In this document: in pieces, positions 27,266-38,758 of the stretch
Numbering within the stretch: the stretch's first letter is position 1
Layout of the letters: each line of letters begins with the position of its first letter
Assembly: GCF_015832195.1 (NCBI RefSeq)
Contig: NC_052027.1
Coordinates: 3,596,001-3,660,000, forward strand
Direction: 5' to 3'
Origin: Motacilla alba alba
Taxonomy: Eukaryota > Chordata > Aves > Passeriformes > Motacillidae
Length of the DNA stretch: 64,000 nucleotides
Position numbers and translations under genes: made by a program
Notes under the pieces: generated by a model
Seen by the model: only the letters and a program-made list of their open reading frames with translations
What the model was told of the DNA's origin: nothing
Database searches by the model: none

Positions 27266-28356
27266 GGAAGCATCTATGTTATACTGAGTAGTTATACTGA
27301 GTAATTATGCCCCCTGGGAAATAGAATATAAAGATCTTTAAAATCATTCAAGTGAGAGAACAAGCAGTTTAGCTTTTGCCTCGCAGGAGCCGTGTATCAC
27401 ATCCCCAGCTCCCTGCTCCCGTGTCAGTGTGTGGTGCCTTGCAGGTTCACAGCCCTGGCAGAGGAAATGAAACCCAGTCAGTTACTGCAGGATTTATAGC
27501 AGACCTGCTGCTGCAGGAAGTGGTGAGAAGCTGATTGATAGTCTGAGGTAGAACTCCACAACAAGAAACAGGATGTGTGTTTGGGTTTTCATACCCGTTT
27601 TCCCCTCTGCCCTCAGCCCCTCCGTTTCAGGGCGCTCTGTTCATTTCAGTCTGTGTTTAGAAATCCACGGTGCCCTTTGCTGGTAAAGCACGTGCAGGCT
27701 TCCAGCACTCGAGGAAACGGATGGGGCTGCACCAGAGGTTTGAAGGCAGTGTGGTGTGTCTGCTTTATTGGAGGCGTTTATCTGAATGCTCCTGGTACTC
27801 CTGAATTGTATTCCAGCTGAATCCCAAGGGAAGGGTGAAGTACACCTGCAGCCAGAGGTACTGAATGTGATCATGGGAGAGGAGGAGCCTGCATCACTCA
27901 TCAGAATGTTCTCCTGGTTCATAGTATTTCACAGATTTATCTGGGAGGGTGGGAAACCAAAATGGTTTTGCTGCACATAAACTTCATCCAGCCAGCCCTG
28001 TGCTGCAGAGTGTGCTGCTAAAGGCAGCAAACATGACAAGGTTTGTTCTGAAATCTCTCCTCCCTCGCTGTGCGCTGCTGAAGCATCCAGCAGCGGGATC
28101 TTTCAGGAAGGTATCCTCAGAGCCTTTCAGTGGGATATTGTCTAACCTTGTGGGACAAGTTACCCTAAATAATTGTCATTGTGCATCCTTCTGATTGTTT
28201 TTCCTCCTGTAACATCCACTTTTACAATCAGGGTTGAAGAAGAAAGTTGTTTGCATACCAAGCAAACGGAAGAGATGTTTAAGGTTGGCGTTCTCGTTAT
28301 CGAATGGGAAAGCTCTGCTTGTCAGGTTCAATAACATATCTTGTTCTTTGTTAAAG

Positions 28357-28999
28357 GTCAAAAAAGTTGGCTGCACTCTGTGAGTCCTTGCAGAAAACCT
28401 CGCTCAGCAAGTCCCACATGGGGCTGGAGCTGGAAGAGCTGGAAGCAGCAGCAGTGCTGGTACAGGAGGAAGAGAAGGCGTTAAAAGCTGCTGGCACAGT
28501 TTCCAAGCAACAGCTGCTTTGCTCCGAGTCGGAGACAAGTGACTCTGAAGAATCCAGCAGCACTTCATCATCTGAGACAGAAGGCTCTGATTCAGATGAG
28601 CAGGAGTCCTCGACCAGCGAAGATGGGGAAATAAATTCTTTCCAAGGCACGCTCCAGCAGGAGAGGACAGCTCCACTTATTGACTGTAATGGATTGAGGC
28701 AGGGCACAGACACTTGGGCCAGGGAGGTCGGGGATGGAAAATCAAAGGTTTCCTTGCAATCTACGACTCCTCCTGGAAAACTGGTAGAAGAATTAGAAAT
28801 GCAAATCCAGTCTGCAATGAGACTTTCAGAGCAGCCTGAAGGATTGGCTACTGCAGGCTGCATTTCACAGGAACAAGAAGAAAACCCTGTACCCGAGCCT
28901 GACAGATTTTCAGAAGATGCTGCTGGGAAGGGAAATTTCTTGGAGGTGTCTCCCAAGCCCAACCCATTGCTTTTCCTCTGCAGCACAAATGAAGACTAA
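28357..28999 (+). CDS. SHQ1: SHQ1 terminal exon: end of SHQ1-specific domain and acidic Ser-rich tail
   Basis: The first base completes a lysine codon and 213 codons follow, ending in TAA at 28997-28999. The product opens SKKLAALCESLQKTSLSKSH and continues GLELEELEAAAVLVQEEEKA, a conserved helix at the end of the dyskerin-binding domain. From 28523 to 28630 comes a 36-residue tract with 15 Ser, 4 Thr and 14 Asp/Glu, including many S-x-x-E/D contexts expected of casein kinase 2 sites. The remaining tail (VEELEMQIQSAMRLSEQPEG onward) is poorly conserved in the family as I remember it. The long open frame on the opposite strand (28351-28986) is a by-product of the Ser/Glu codon bias. The acceptor is gttaaag. 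Confidence 0.95.
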
Positions 29000-29221
29000 A
29001 GGACTGTGCAGGAGCACAGTGTGACCCGTGAGCTCACAGCTTGTTCTAGAGTGAGCTGTCCCAAGGCTGTCCTGTGCTGCACAAAAATGTTTTTCTTTTT
29101 TTTTGTTGGAGGCCAAGACTGCTTTGAAAAGAATTGATAGGACTGTGTGATACTCTCGCAGTTAATTTTTATTTGTCTCCAATTCAGCAGTCTCATATTT
29201 GATTTGAGAATGTATAATTTC

Positions 29222-29227
29222 AATAAA
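29222..29227 (+). terminator. SHQ1: proximal polyadenylation signal AATAAA
   Basis: Canonical hexamer 222 bases after the SHQ1 stop codon, followed within 25 bases by a short T-rich stretch (ctgttttcatt). Confidence 0.6.
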
Positions 29228-29497
29228 CTTCTAGAAACTGTTTTCATTAAGCTTATTCAGTGATAGAATGATGTCCTAATCAAATACAACTGAAATGACT
29301 CATTTTAATTTTCTCTAGCTGTTGGGATTTACTTGAAAAATATCCTCATTATGTGTGGATAAACTTGTTTATGACATTGTACTGTTATTTTAAAATGCTT
29401 CCTAGCAAATTACTTCAAATAATGGTTATAAGTTTAAAAGTTTAAATATTGATGGCAAGTTATTTTGAAATATATAAAATCTGTATTTTTTATACAA

Positions 29498-29503
29498 AAT
29501 AAA
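29498..29503 (+). terminator. SHQ1: distal polyadenylation signal AATAAA
   Basis: Canonical hexamer 498 bases after the stop, with the GT-rich stretch ggttgtgtcttttatgt about 32 bases downstream. The surrounding context is better than at the proximal signal. Confidence 0.65.
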
Positions 29504-30808
29504 GGAAATTTCTATGCCATCAATACAAGACCCAGTGGTTGTGTCTTTTATGTCAGAGAGAGAGAAGTTTATATTTCTGCAGTTCTTCCTAAGTTCTTTC
29601 AGCAGTTTTGTCATGTGTTCATTCTTTTGTGCTGTTTTTGAGCAGTTTCTACGTGTGGACACTTCTGTTGCTGTTTAAAGAACAGAAATCCCAATTATTT
29701 AATGTTTTTCTGCAGATGCTCTCAGTTCCACCACAGCAGTGTTAACCAGAGAGAAGGAACAGCACCTTTGTGGATCTTGGAACAGGACTGAGAGCAAACC
29801 TGGCCTGGGCACTCCTGCCTTTGTTAGTCCGGCCCACAGCTTTGGCCAACTTATTTATCCTTTTTTGCCTTTAAAATGTTCAAATAATCCAGTCAGGTTG
29901 ATAGAGTTTGTTAGCTAATCTGTGTTAGTGAAATCAGGTGGCTGCTCCCCATCATCTGCTTTTTTGTCAGCCAATTTCTGCAGAAGGCTTTGGGAAGGTG
30001 CAGCGTGGGCCACCAGGTGTGGCTCAGCAGGAGCGCAGACCAAACAGGAGCATCCGATTCACCCCTCTGGAGAAGCAAGTTTTGATTACTTTTCAACCTT
30101 TATTTCTATTAAAGTGTACAGAAATCCTAAGCTGAGGGACTTGCTCTTCACCAGTGCTGTTCCCTGCTGGCAATCAGCAGGTGAGCTCTGTTCCTGCACC
30201 AGCTCCTGCTCAGTGAGAGCTGCAGCCCTCACCTGCCAATATTTTTTATGTTCTTAAATACCTGCTGCTCACTTAATCAGTCACTGTGTTCTGTTCCCTG
30301 GGGGAGAAACCTTTCCCATCCTGTGTGGCAGGGAGTGCTTATTCTTCTAAATGCCAGCAATAAAATCCACCCTGGAGCTGCCAAAGTCTGAGAGAAGGGG
30401 GGAAAAGCTCTTGAGAAGAAAAGAGCAATGGTCCTGCTCTCCCCAAATCCCAGGGGTGAACTCAGGACCTTCTGCAGCTGCCCAGGGGCTGCAGAAAGCT
30501 GTGTAAAACTCTGTTTTCTGGCTGTGGAGCTGATAAGGGCTGTCGATTGTTGTGGATTGAGTGATGGCAATTCGATGTGACCTCGGCAGGGGTGGGGTGT
30601 GAGGTTTCTGCCTGTGGGGTGGTCAGAATTCCACCTGAGGCTGAGCTGCCCAGCACACCTGGAGGGTCAGGAGGAGCAGTGTCCGTGACAGGGAAGCCTT
30701 GGCTTCTCCAGAAAGAATGCACAGAGACACTTCTAGAAGAAAAGTGGAGCTTTAATACTGTTTAGCCAAAATTGAGGCTTACTGAGCCTGTGAAGTATCA
30801 ACACTTGG

Positions 30809-30914
30809 GAAAATAAAACAAAACAAAAAAACCAACCAAGACAAACAAATAAAAAGCAAACAGCAAGAACAACAACAAACAAAAAACCCAAACAAACACA
30901 CACGCAAAAAAAAG
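30809..30914. repeat. A-rich low-complexity tract
   Basis: About 105 bases built from runs such as aaaacaaaacaaaaaaacc and caacaacaaacaaaaaaccc, with C as the main interruption. It could be a decayed retroposon tail, but I see no recognisable element body beside it. Confidence 0.8.
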
Positions 30915-33539
30915 GAACTCCTAAGAAGTCACATTTATTTAGGAGGGAGGCCTTTGCATCCAGAATTTGGCTAGAAAAGGATGGGGATGTCTTAGGGACA
31001 CGCTTGTTCATGTAGTACTTTACGGTGTTAAAAGCAACAAGTGAAATGCTGGAAAGCATCAGAAGGAGCTAAACAGAAGTGGGTTTTGATTTTTATTCCT
31101 TTTTCTCATGGGAACAGTGCCACATTTTCCTCTTTCCCCAAATCAAAAATTAGAGCTGAATCGATTAAATATCTTTTTTCCTCTTGGCTTTTCTTAATTC
31201 CAGACAGATTTGTGAAAAGCTTGTAAGGGCTTTGCTGCACATCAAAAGGAGAAAGCATCGATTAGACTTGATTTACTGCAAGAAATGATAAATATGGCCA
31301 AGGCATTGCTTCAGAGCCCTGAGTGAAGGGCCCGGGTGACCCTCCAGCAGTGCCACAGCTGAGCGTTGTCACAGCCCAGCCCATGGCTCAAGGCTGCAGA
31401 AAACAAACAGGGAAACACATGTCAGGCAGATAAATGGCTCTGCTGTTTAGAGCTCTCCGTGGAGGCCATTTGTCTCCAAGATAAGGAAGAATGCACTCCA
31501 AAGCCGGGGGGAGATAAGCTGGGAGAAGAAAATGGATGTGGAGCCGCTGTGGTGGCACTCGGGGGGTGGCACAGGGAGCAGAGAGGGTCCCCAAGCCCGG
31601 GGTGTCTGCAGGGAGCAGGGTCGGCAGCAGGGAAGTGTCCCGTGGGAGCCTGCAGACCCTTCCTGAGCGTTTCAGCAGTGGATGACATTTATACCTTCTC
31701 AGCAAACAAACAAATGCTGTCTCTGGCAGTTGTCTGAGTCACCCAAGTGTTCCCTGAGCCTGTCGTGGCTCTGTTCCTCCCCTTTTTCATGGCACGTGGG
31801 CACATGTGAGGCATGATTTTGCACTGACACAACAGCTCTGGGTTTGTAGTATTGTGGTACCCATAAATCAGGCTATTTTTACATCCTTAGGCTGTGGAGA
31901 AGTAACAGTCCCACTTTCACAAATGCTGAATTTGGTGACCTGACTGAGATCAGATCCAAAATACTCTTGGTAATGTTGGTTTGCATTTCTTTAAATGTTT
32001 TCTCACATCATAAGGCACCACACAGCAGCAACCGAGCACAGTTGGCGGCACTGTGAGGATGCTTGGAGACAAAAACAAGATCTGTGTCCCTTAGGTGAGG
32101 ACTGAGGTGTTGGCAGAGCTCCATGAAGGACAGCTCTGACCCAAGAGCAGCTCATTTCTGTGGGAGAAGTGATAAGCATGGAAAGGACAAAAAGTTCAGG
32201 TCTAGAAAGCAGCGAGGTCTGATAATGTAACTCCCAGTGACCCCAGGAGCTCTGTGCTCAGTCCCTCTCTTTATTGCTGATGTGCCGAGTGACTTAAATG
32301 AAAAAATCTTCCCCAGTTTCACAGAGGTACCAGGCCTAACTCAGGAAGGTCCAAACTCTGGAAGGGGGGCACAGAAATGGAGTAAAAAGGAGTAAAACTC
32401 AAGTCTGACCGTGGAGATTTCTCTGTCTGCTACTGACTTGTGCAGAGCAAGGGTGAGAAGCTAAAATCTGCAGCCTCTGAGGTATTCTTAAATACCTTTC
32501 TGTGTATCCAAGGGCCTCAAGGCCATCAGTGCCTGCGGGTGCTCACCCACACCAGCTGCAGTCACTGCTCCTCCAAACCCCTGGAAATTTTACAAAGCTG
32601 ATCAAAATTAGATCCCAGAAACTTCTTTAAAAATGTAATGTGTCTGAAGGCTTGGCCTCTGTTCCACTGTGTGCCAGCACCTCCACAAAACCCCTCTGAG
32701 CCCTCTGTCCAGGGCACCTGTGAGGCCACAGCAGCACCTGAACAAGACTTTGGTGGCTCTCTGGAACAGGTCCTTTTCTCAGGCAGGGGCACAGCTGACT
32801 TTATCCATAACCCAGGATAAAACCTGGGGGTGTGTGCAAGACCTGGGAACAGATTTCCTCCTGGCAGGAGGATCACCTTCTTTGAAGAGCCCAGAAATGT
32901 AAAAGCCTCTCTCACTCATCACTGATTTGTACCCCTCATCACCTTGTACCCCTCTTCTCCACGGAGAGCCCCAGTTCCTGAGTGTCACCCTGCTCCACGA
33001 GCTCCCATCTCTGCTCACAGGTCACTCCCACCTCACTCATCTGCAGCACACCCACTCTTTAACTCCGTGCATTTCATTTAATATTATTTTTCATTTTCTC
33101 ATTCCACCACGGGGATGCGGTGAGAGCTCACCACGTCCTGCATCCCACGGGCTGGGAGCTGCGAGGGCTGAAGAAGCTGAGCAGAGAAGCTGCTGAGCGT
33201 GGAGCAGGGAGCCAGCACTGACCTAAAACAAAGCTGTGCCTGGGGAGCCACAGGAGGAGAAGGTTCAGCAGCCAGGAGCCAGCAGCTGGGTGTGCTCGGC
33301 TTCCCAGGGAGGGCAGGCACTGCTGCTGCTTGCATTCTGCAGCCTTCAGCTGAGCTTTTGCTCTGGAGTCAGTGGTGGGGTTGCAAACATCCCCCTCTCT
33401 AATTATGGATGTGAGAGAGATTTGGGAGTGTAACTCATCAAGGGTAATGAGATGTTCAAAGCATAAATCAACAGAATATCAAGATGAGGCCGAGTTCCCC
33501 TCAGCTGTGCCCCAGCCAAGGCAGGTAAGTGACCTGCTG

Positions 33540-33735
33540 GCTGCACCCCACCTGCCAGGGCCGTGATTACATTTCATCTCCTGCCCGCGATTTTTGGCAA
33601 TTACACAGAAATGTCCCATTTCCTGCGGTAAATAAATAGGGACCCGTGTTTTGCCTTGATGTAGCTCCACCTCCTCTAATATGCTGCATTGTCCATTGAT
33701 TTGCCTAATTATGTGTATTACAACTGCACGAGGCG
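33540..33735. promoter_or_regulatory. candidate conserved noncoding element
   Basis: An AT-richer island in GC-rich surroundings, lacking repeats and open frames. It contains ggcaattacacagaaatgtc, gcggtaaataaatagggacc and gcctaattatgtgtattac (TAATTA homeodomain core). The resemblance to developmental enhancers is a judgement of texture only. Confidence 0.25.
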
Positions 33736-33924
33736 CTGGGTAGCAGCAGGGGTCCGTGCTGGGGAGAGGAGGAGGGTGATTGCTCCATCTGTTCCTGCGA
33801 GCTGCCGGGAGAAGCTCGGGAGTGGAGTGGGAAATGGAGGGAAGGAATTACCATTTAGTGCAGGTGCCTCTGGAAGGGGAATCCCACTGCCAGGTGCTGG
33901 CAGGCGGCTCTCCTGAGCTCCCCA

Positions 33925-34135
33925 CGTGCTTAATTACCCTGCAGCGAGTCTTCCCATCTCGAATTAGAGCAGGCAATTGCTGCTGAAGCCTTGAGACAAA
34001 GCGGGGAGTGTAGCAGGGCTTCATCCATCTCACTGCGGAGCCCTGCGTTTCCCACCCAGCAAGATTCATGCCCCGTTCGGCCGAATTTCAGAGCACTTAC
34101 CTGGAATTAGATGATTAATTTTAAAATCTGAATGC
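33925..34135. promoter_or_regulatory. candidate conserved noncoding element
   Basis: Non-repetitive island with several homeodomain-type cores (cttaattaccc, gaattag, gatgattaatttt) and retained CpGs (cccgttcggccgaatttc). No coding frame. Proposed by texture only. Confidence 0.25.
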
Positions 34136-35171
34136 AGGCGTGCAGCAGGCAAGGTCAAAGCATCCGAGCTGTGAATCTGGGCTCCGGTGATGGCATTACC
34201 AAAACAGCAAGCGTGCTTCTCTGCGCTGTGGGTTTAGGGAGAAGCTGCTCAGGACTGTGGGAGTGTGTGCAGGGAGAGCCAGGGGAGTGTGGGATGAGCT
34301 GTCAGCAGCTGCTGTCCTGAGCAAGGGGCTTTATTCCTCCACAGCTGCTTCTCCCTGCCCCGCTCCCCCATGGCTGGTGGACCAGGGGTGGCAGCAGGGC
34401 CGTGTGCTGCTCGTTCTCCTGCTGGTCCCTGCTGCTGCCAGCAGGTAACTCGGCAAAATCAGCCTCTTAGGCCCACTGGAAAATATCTGAGGGGTAAAAA
34501 ACTGCCCAGAAGCTGCTGTGTGCCATGTCACAAGCAACACACAGGGGCTGTGACATCCTAGGAATAACACACCTGAAAGGAGGAACGCTATCAAAGTCAA
34601 AGTTTAAACATCCTGCGGTGTTTTAAATTGCCTCAGCACTTTTTTTGTGGGTTTCTGCATGGCGGGGCAGGGCTGTGAGGAGTCACACACAATCTGTGCA
34701 GGCTTGGCAGTGTCCAGGTGATCCTGCAGCACCCTGAGGGAGGATCCCAGCTGCATCCACTCGGGCCGCATCAAAGAGCTGCGGGTGTCACGTTCAGGAG
34801 CTGTGAAACTGAGCCGAGGTGCCTGGCAGTGCTCCAGCCCTTTATCCACGGTGTGAAGGATTAGACAAGGATTTGGCAGGGGGCACCGTGGAAAGTTGCC
34901 TTTTACCTTCAGATGTCCTACAGCAAAGCCCATTGGGCTCGGTGGTGGAGGGAGGGGAGGCTCTCAGAGAGTAGGGGGAATAGCCCTGCCTAAAAATTGG
35001 GATAAAAGTCTCTATTCCAAGAAGACCCTGGTGCTAACATGATTGTGCTCTGAAATCCTGAAGGTCTGAGCTATGAATAATTGCAGTGATACGCCTTCCC
35101 TGAATGTATTTATCACACAGCAGGTTTGGACAATGCTCTCAGGCACAGGCTGGGACTCTTGGGGTGTCCCG

Positions 35172-35242
35172 TGCAGGGACAGGAGCTGGATTTGGATGAT
35201 CTGTATGGGTCCCTTCCAACTCAGCATATTCCATGATTCTGA
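35172..35242 (+). mobile_element. CR1 LINE 3' fragment, short
   Basis: Reads gcagggacaggagctggatt, then tggatgatctgtatgggtcc, cttccaactcagcatattcc and atgattctgatag. This is the sense-orientation CR1 3' end with the start of its ATTCTATG-type tail. Confidence 0.85.
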
Positions 35243-35699
35243 TAGCTGAAACAGCCTTAATACCCTGCTCTTCATGACCCTAATGGAAAGTCCTACATCA
35301 CACTTTGATTATCACCTGCAGAGCTGTTGGGTGTCGGTGCAAAGCCAGCACGGCCGTGTGTGCTCCCGCACGAGCGCGTGTGTGTTGATCAATCTGCTTT
35401 TCAAAGTGGCTAAAAACAGAAGCCCGAGGAGTTCCCCCTGCGAGGTGCTTTCCCTGGATGCTGCTCCTTGCGCTAATGGTCTCCTCTCAGCAGAGAAAAC
35501 ATCCCACTCCAGAGCTGAAGTGGTTGGCAGGAGCTGTAATTAAGGTGTGAAGAGACTTTCCACACAAGGACCTGCCTTCCCGAGTTGGGCTCCTCGCTTG
35601 AGAGCAGAGACACTTTGGCAATTGCCTTTTACACGTGGGCTGGAAAGCCTGTTTGTATTCCTGCTATTCTGTTTGGATTGCTAATCCTCCAATTTGCAC

Positions 35700-36010
35700 C
35701 TTAACCCCCTTAAAATGAAACAAGGGCAGAAATGTTATCACACTGATTTGTAGTAATAAGCGTAAAAGAACAAAATATTTATAATATAAATATTTATAAT
35801 ACAAGTGTTTCTGGACCAAACTTTATCAAAACCTCATTCTCAAGCTGCTATTAATATATATTTTTTAATACTGCTAGTTGCTAGAACAGTATTTCTGAGG
35901 CTTAGAAATATGGTTTAGATATTTTTTTCTTAAGGAATTGCTGGCTTTATTAATTAAGTAGAGATTTATATGGGGAAAAGAGAAATTAAAGAAAATAGTG
36001 ATGTATTAGC
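35700..36010. promoter_or_regulatory. AT-rich island, candidate regulatory element
   Basis: About 300 bases of strongly AT-rich unique sequence, including a local duplication of aatatttataata (35776-35801), taatatatattttttaatac and tattaattaagtag. The flanks are GC-richer. It could equally be neutral AT-rich DNA. Confidence 0.22.
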
Positions 36011-36852
36011 TTGGAAGGAGAAGTGATTCCATGTGAGGAAAGTCACAGACCAGTCCATTAAGAGAATCTGTTGGATTTTGGTGAGTCACGGGAAGATATT
36101 TTCATTGATAATGTGAAGCAGACCCTGGTGCACGTGTCTGTGGGAACGCAGGAGGCTTTGTGCTGGGAATGCCCAGCCCTGAGCGTGTGGCTGCTCAGGG
36201 ATCCACATCCTCCCTCCTCATGGGCTCTGACCCAACCAGGCCCTGCAGAAAGGGCTGGAGCTGCAGTATCAGCTTTTCCTGGCTGCTAAGGTTGCTTTAA
36301 AACAGCCCCAAGTTCCTTGAAACTGGCTGGGTATTTCCACTGGATCCCACCCCAGGCACAGCGAGGGCTGAGGATGGGTAATTTTGACTCATTACTCTGT
36401 TTTCTTGAGTGACCATGGGCACCTCCCTTACACTCCTGGCACCCACATCCCTTAAGATTCCAGCAGTAAAGCTCCCTTGCCGAGCAGTGGTGCAGGGAAG
36501 AGATGGAATCTGTGCTCATATTCCCTTTTTTCTCTTCCATTTACATTTTGCTGGTGGGTTGCTGAGATTACAAGGTGATCAGTGGTGCAGAGAAGCTGGG
36601 TGATCTGGTGTATCTGGGCCCGAAGGCTGGAGCAAAGCAGTGGCAGTTCAAAGCTGGGATATCAGCACGAGATGGATGTTTTATAGATCAGGGAGAGCGG
36701 GGCCGGATGAGTGGCAGCGGTGGGGAAAGTGCAAATACCCGGAGACATCCAACGCTGGGAATGTGGTTTGAGCGCTGAACTGCCCCTCGCATTACACACA
36801 CAATTACAAGCTGTGTGGTGAGCAGATGGGAGCTCCAGGGAGGCTTTAAGCT

Positions 36853-36960
36853 GGCGGAACACGCGCGAGGGAAGGCAGGAGAAGATATCCAAACCTCCCC
36901 TGGAGAGCGAGAGCCGCGCACGCCGCGGTCCCGGCTGGATCCGCTCCACGGGCGCGCTGG
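36853..36960. other. small CpG-dense patch
   Basis: About fifteen CpGs in roughly 110 bases (for example acgcgcgag and ccgcgcacgccgcgg), against sparse CpG nearby. It is too short for a classical CpG island. No gene start is recognisable beside it. Confidence 0.6.
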
Positions 36961-37624
36961 GCTAGCTCCACTCTGGGGAGCTGGATGCTGCTGCTGGGTT
37001 GAATCCATCCTAAAGATGCCACAAGAAGTGGCTGGGGAGGCTGGCTCTGTGCTCAGCCACAGGAGATGCCCTGAGCTGTGCTGGCTTTTCCTCAGCATTC
37101 CCTGAGCTCCAGGATTTCCAGGCTATGATGAGACCTCTGTGTGCTGTCCTGTGCTGGAGGAAAGCCCCCTGCAAGGACAAGGGCATGGTGACTGGAGAGT
37201 CCTTTGCTTTTCAGACTCAGTTGTGGCTGCTGCTGCTCTGTCCCGAGCTTGACTTTGTGTCCTTCCAGCAGCCTGGCACAGGAGTCCATGGAGAAAGAGG
37301 CTGGGAGCTCGGCCAGAGGTGAGACCACGGCTTTCCCGGCCTCTTCCCTCCCTGGTAAATTTGCATCTTGCTTTGGGGAATATAGACAGGAGAAATTGGA
37401 CACATCTGGTTTGAGAATAAGCTGCTGAATTGCGATTTCCATCAGCTCCAAGAGGCTCGGAGGTGCCCAGCAGTGGCCTCTGCCCGCTGCGGGTGGGGTG
37501 GGAAATCAAAACCTGGAGATTTCACAGGCGACAGAAGAGCTCCATGCAAAACTCACTGCACAACTCGAGGAAAAACGTCTGCAAGTCGCCAGCCTGAATT
37601 TTCACTCCACCCTAGTCCAAAACC

Positions 37625-37965
37625 AGCCCCTGGCAATTCTGTGCCGGCTGAGATTAATCCGTGGGCGTCTTTAATCTCAAATGCTCAATGGGAGCAGAGT
37701 TTCAGTCAGTGCAAGCCCGCCTGCCCGGGACTTCTGATTCTCTTTTTCCGTTACTTTTTCCCTATTGCTACAACAATTAATTAAGAATGGTTCTGCTGAA
37801 CCCTGTTGATTCATTTGGCACTTGGAAGCTTAATGAGGTGTGAACCTGCAGACTGCGGCATCGGTGTAGCTGACACGGTAATTTATATCAATTGCCGTGA
37901 TTAGTCCAGCTCCTCAATCACCGCGTTGTTTCTCCCAGCAATCTGTCACAGCCTGGACGGGGGGA
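37625..37965. promoter_or_regulatory. candidate conserved noncoding element
   Basis: Non-repetitive sequence with retained CpGs and homeodomain or SOX-like cores: gagattaatccgtgggcg, caacaattaattaagaatgg, tatcaattgccgtgattag and cctcaatcaccgcgttg. No coding frame crosses it consistently. The call rests on texture and needs an alignment. Confidence 0.3.
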
Positions 37966-38473
37966 CCTCGGTGCTGGGTTTCTCTTGCACTGCCAGCAAC
38001 GTTCTTGAGGTGCTGCTAACAAGGAAAATACAACTCATGGGATGCTTTGAGAATAGGCACAGATTGCTTTGGTTGTGACTTGTGCTTTTTTTCTGCCGAG
38101 GTGACAGAGATGCAGCCCTGGTTTGCAGTTAGAGCAGCTGCGGGGCTGGCCTGCAGGTACCTGCCCCAGCAGCGTTTTGGGAGGGTGTTCTTTCGAGGTC
38201 AAAAGGTCTTGTTGCTTCAGCCTGTCAGGAGCTGGCTGTGAAAATCACTCTGTGGCTTGCCGTGTTCGCTGTGCTGTGACGAGATTATTCATCAGTCACT
38301 TGAACTTCTGCAAATGCAGCCCAGGGCCGTTGGAGCCTCCCCGGATCTCCTTGCCCATGACATGGGGCTGAGAAGGGCACAGCAAGGGCTGTGTGACCTC
38401 TCTGCAGTCACACCCCCCAGTCGTGTCCTTGGGGATGGCACTGCATCCTATTAACTTCCATATTCGAACAAAA

Positions 38474-38758
38474 ATCATGGAATCACAGAATGGGTTGGAA
38501 AGGATCCTAAACACAATGCTGTTCTATCTCTGCTGCCATGGCAGAGACACCTTCCACTGTCCCAGGCTGCTCCAAGCCCCATCCAACCCGACCTTGGGCA
38601 CTGCCAGGGATCCAGGAACAGCCACAGCTGCTCTGGGCACCCTGTGCCAGGGCCTCCCCAACCTCACAGGGAAAAATTTCTTCTTAGTGTAAAATCTAAA
38701 CCCGTCCTCCTCCAGGTTGTCACTACAATCCTTGTGAAAAGTCCCTCTCCAGCCTTCC
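38474..38758 (-). mobile_element. CR1 LINE 3' fragment, about 285 bp
   Basis: Starts atcatggaatcacagaatgg, then ccatggcagagacacc, ctgctccaagccccatccaa, gggatccaggaacagccaca, 'caacctcacagggaaaaattt' and 'cctcctccaggttgtcac'. Inverted CR1 of the same type as the copy at 14.55 kb. Confidence 0.9.

Larger units (their letters stand above)
8825..28356 (+). other. SHQ1: SHQ1 last intron (about 19.5 kb)
   Basis: This phase-2 intron is by far the longest of the four complete ones. It has six recognisable CR1 fragments, at about 10.9-11.1, 13.1, 14.6-14.8, 18.0-18.2, 23.8 and 25.8 kb; the first is on the plus strand and the others on the minus strand. It also holds a GA run (10569-10584), a 29-bp tandem duplication (15863-15920) and a 16-A run (27250-27265). 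Its many short open frames look random. I found no nested gene, tRNA or convincing snoRNA. The acceptor is gttaaag before 28357. Confidence 0.88.
1..29525 (+). other. SHQ1: SHQ1 gene, 3' part (gene span within window)
   Basis: SHQ1 is the assembly chaperone of box H/ACA ribonucleoproteins. It holds newly made dyskerin (CBF5/NAP57) by occupying its RNA-binding face until the snoRNP or telomerase RNP is built. The window carries five exons whose phases agree (0, 0, 1 and 2 at the four junctions) and all introns are GT-AG. The joined product is 364 residues after a two-base partial codon at the start. I recall human SHQ1 as about 577 residues, so roughly 210 residues, including the CS domain, should be encoded upstream of position 1. 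The right end is set from the distal polyadenylation signal and is approximate. No other gene overlaps it on either strand. Confidence 0.93.
29000..29525 (+). other. SHQ1: SHQ1 3' UTR (approximate end)
   Basis: AT-rich sequence after the TAA stop, with a T-run near 29094-29104 and two polyadenylation signals. The end is placed about 20 bases after the distal AATAAA and before a GT/T-rich stretch at about 29535-29552 that could serve as the downstream element. If the proximal signal is used, the UTR is only about 250 bases. Confidence 0.65.

Noticed and set aside
1..28356. Intronic snoRNAs, attractive because SHQ1 works in H/ACA RNP assembly
   Set aside because: I found no stretch with both boxes correctly spaced and a supporting stem; isolated ACA or TGATGA words occur by chance.
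28351..28986. 211-codon open frame on the minus strand opposite the SHQ1 terminal exon
   Set aside because: It is the antisense shadow of a Ser/Glu/Asp-rich coding region whose reverse-complement codons rarely form stops. The product is low-complexity and the sense frame matches SHQ1.
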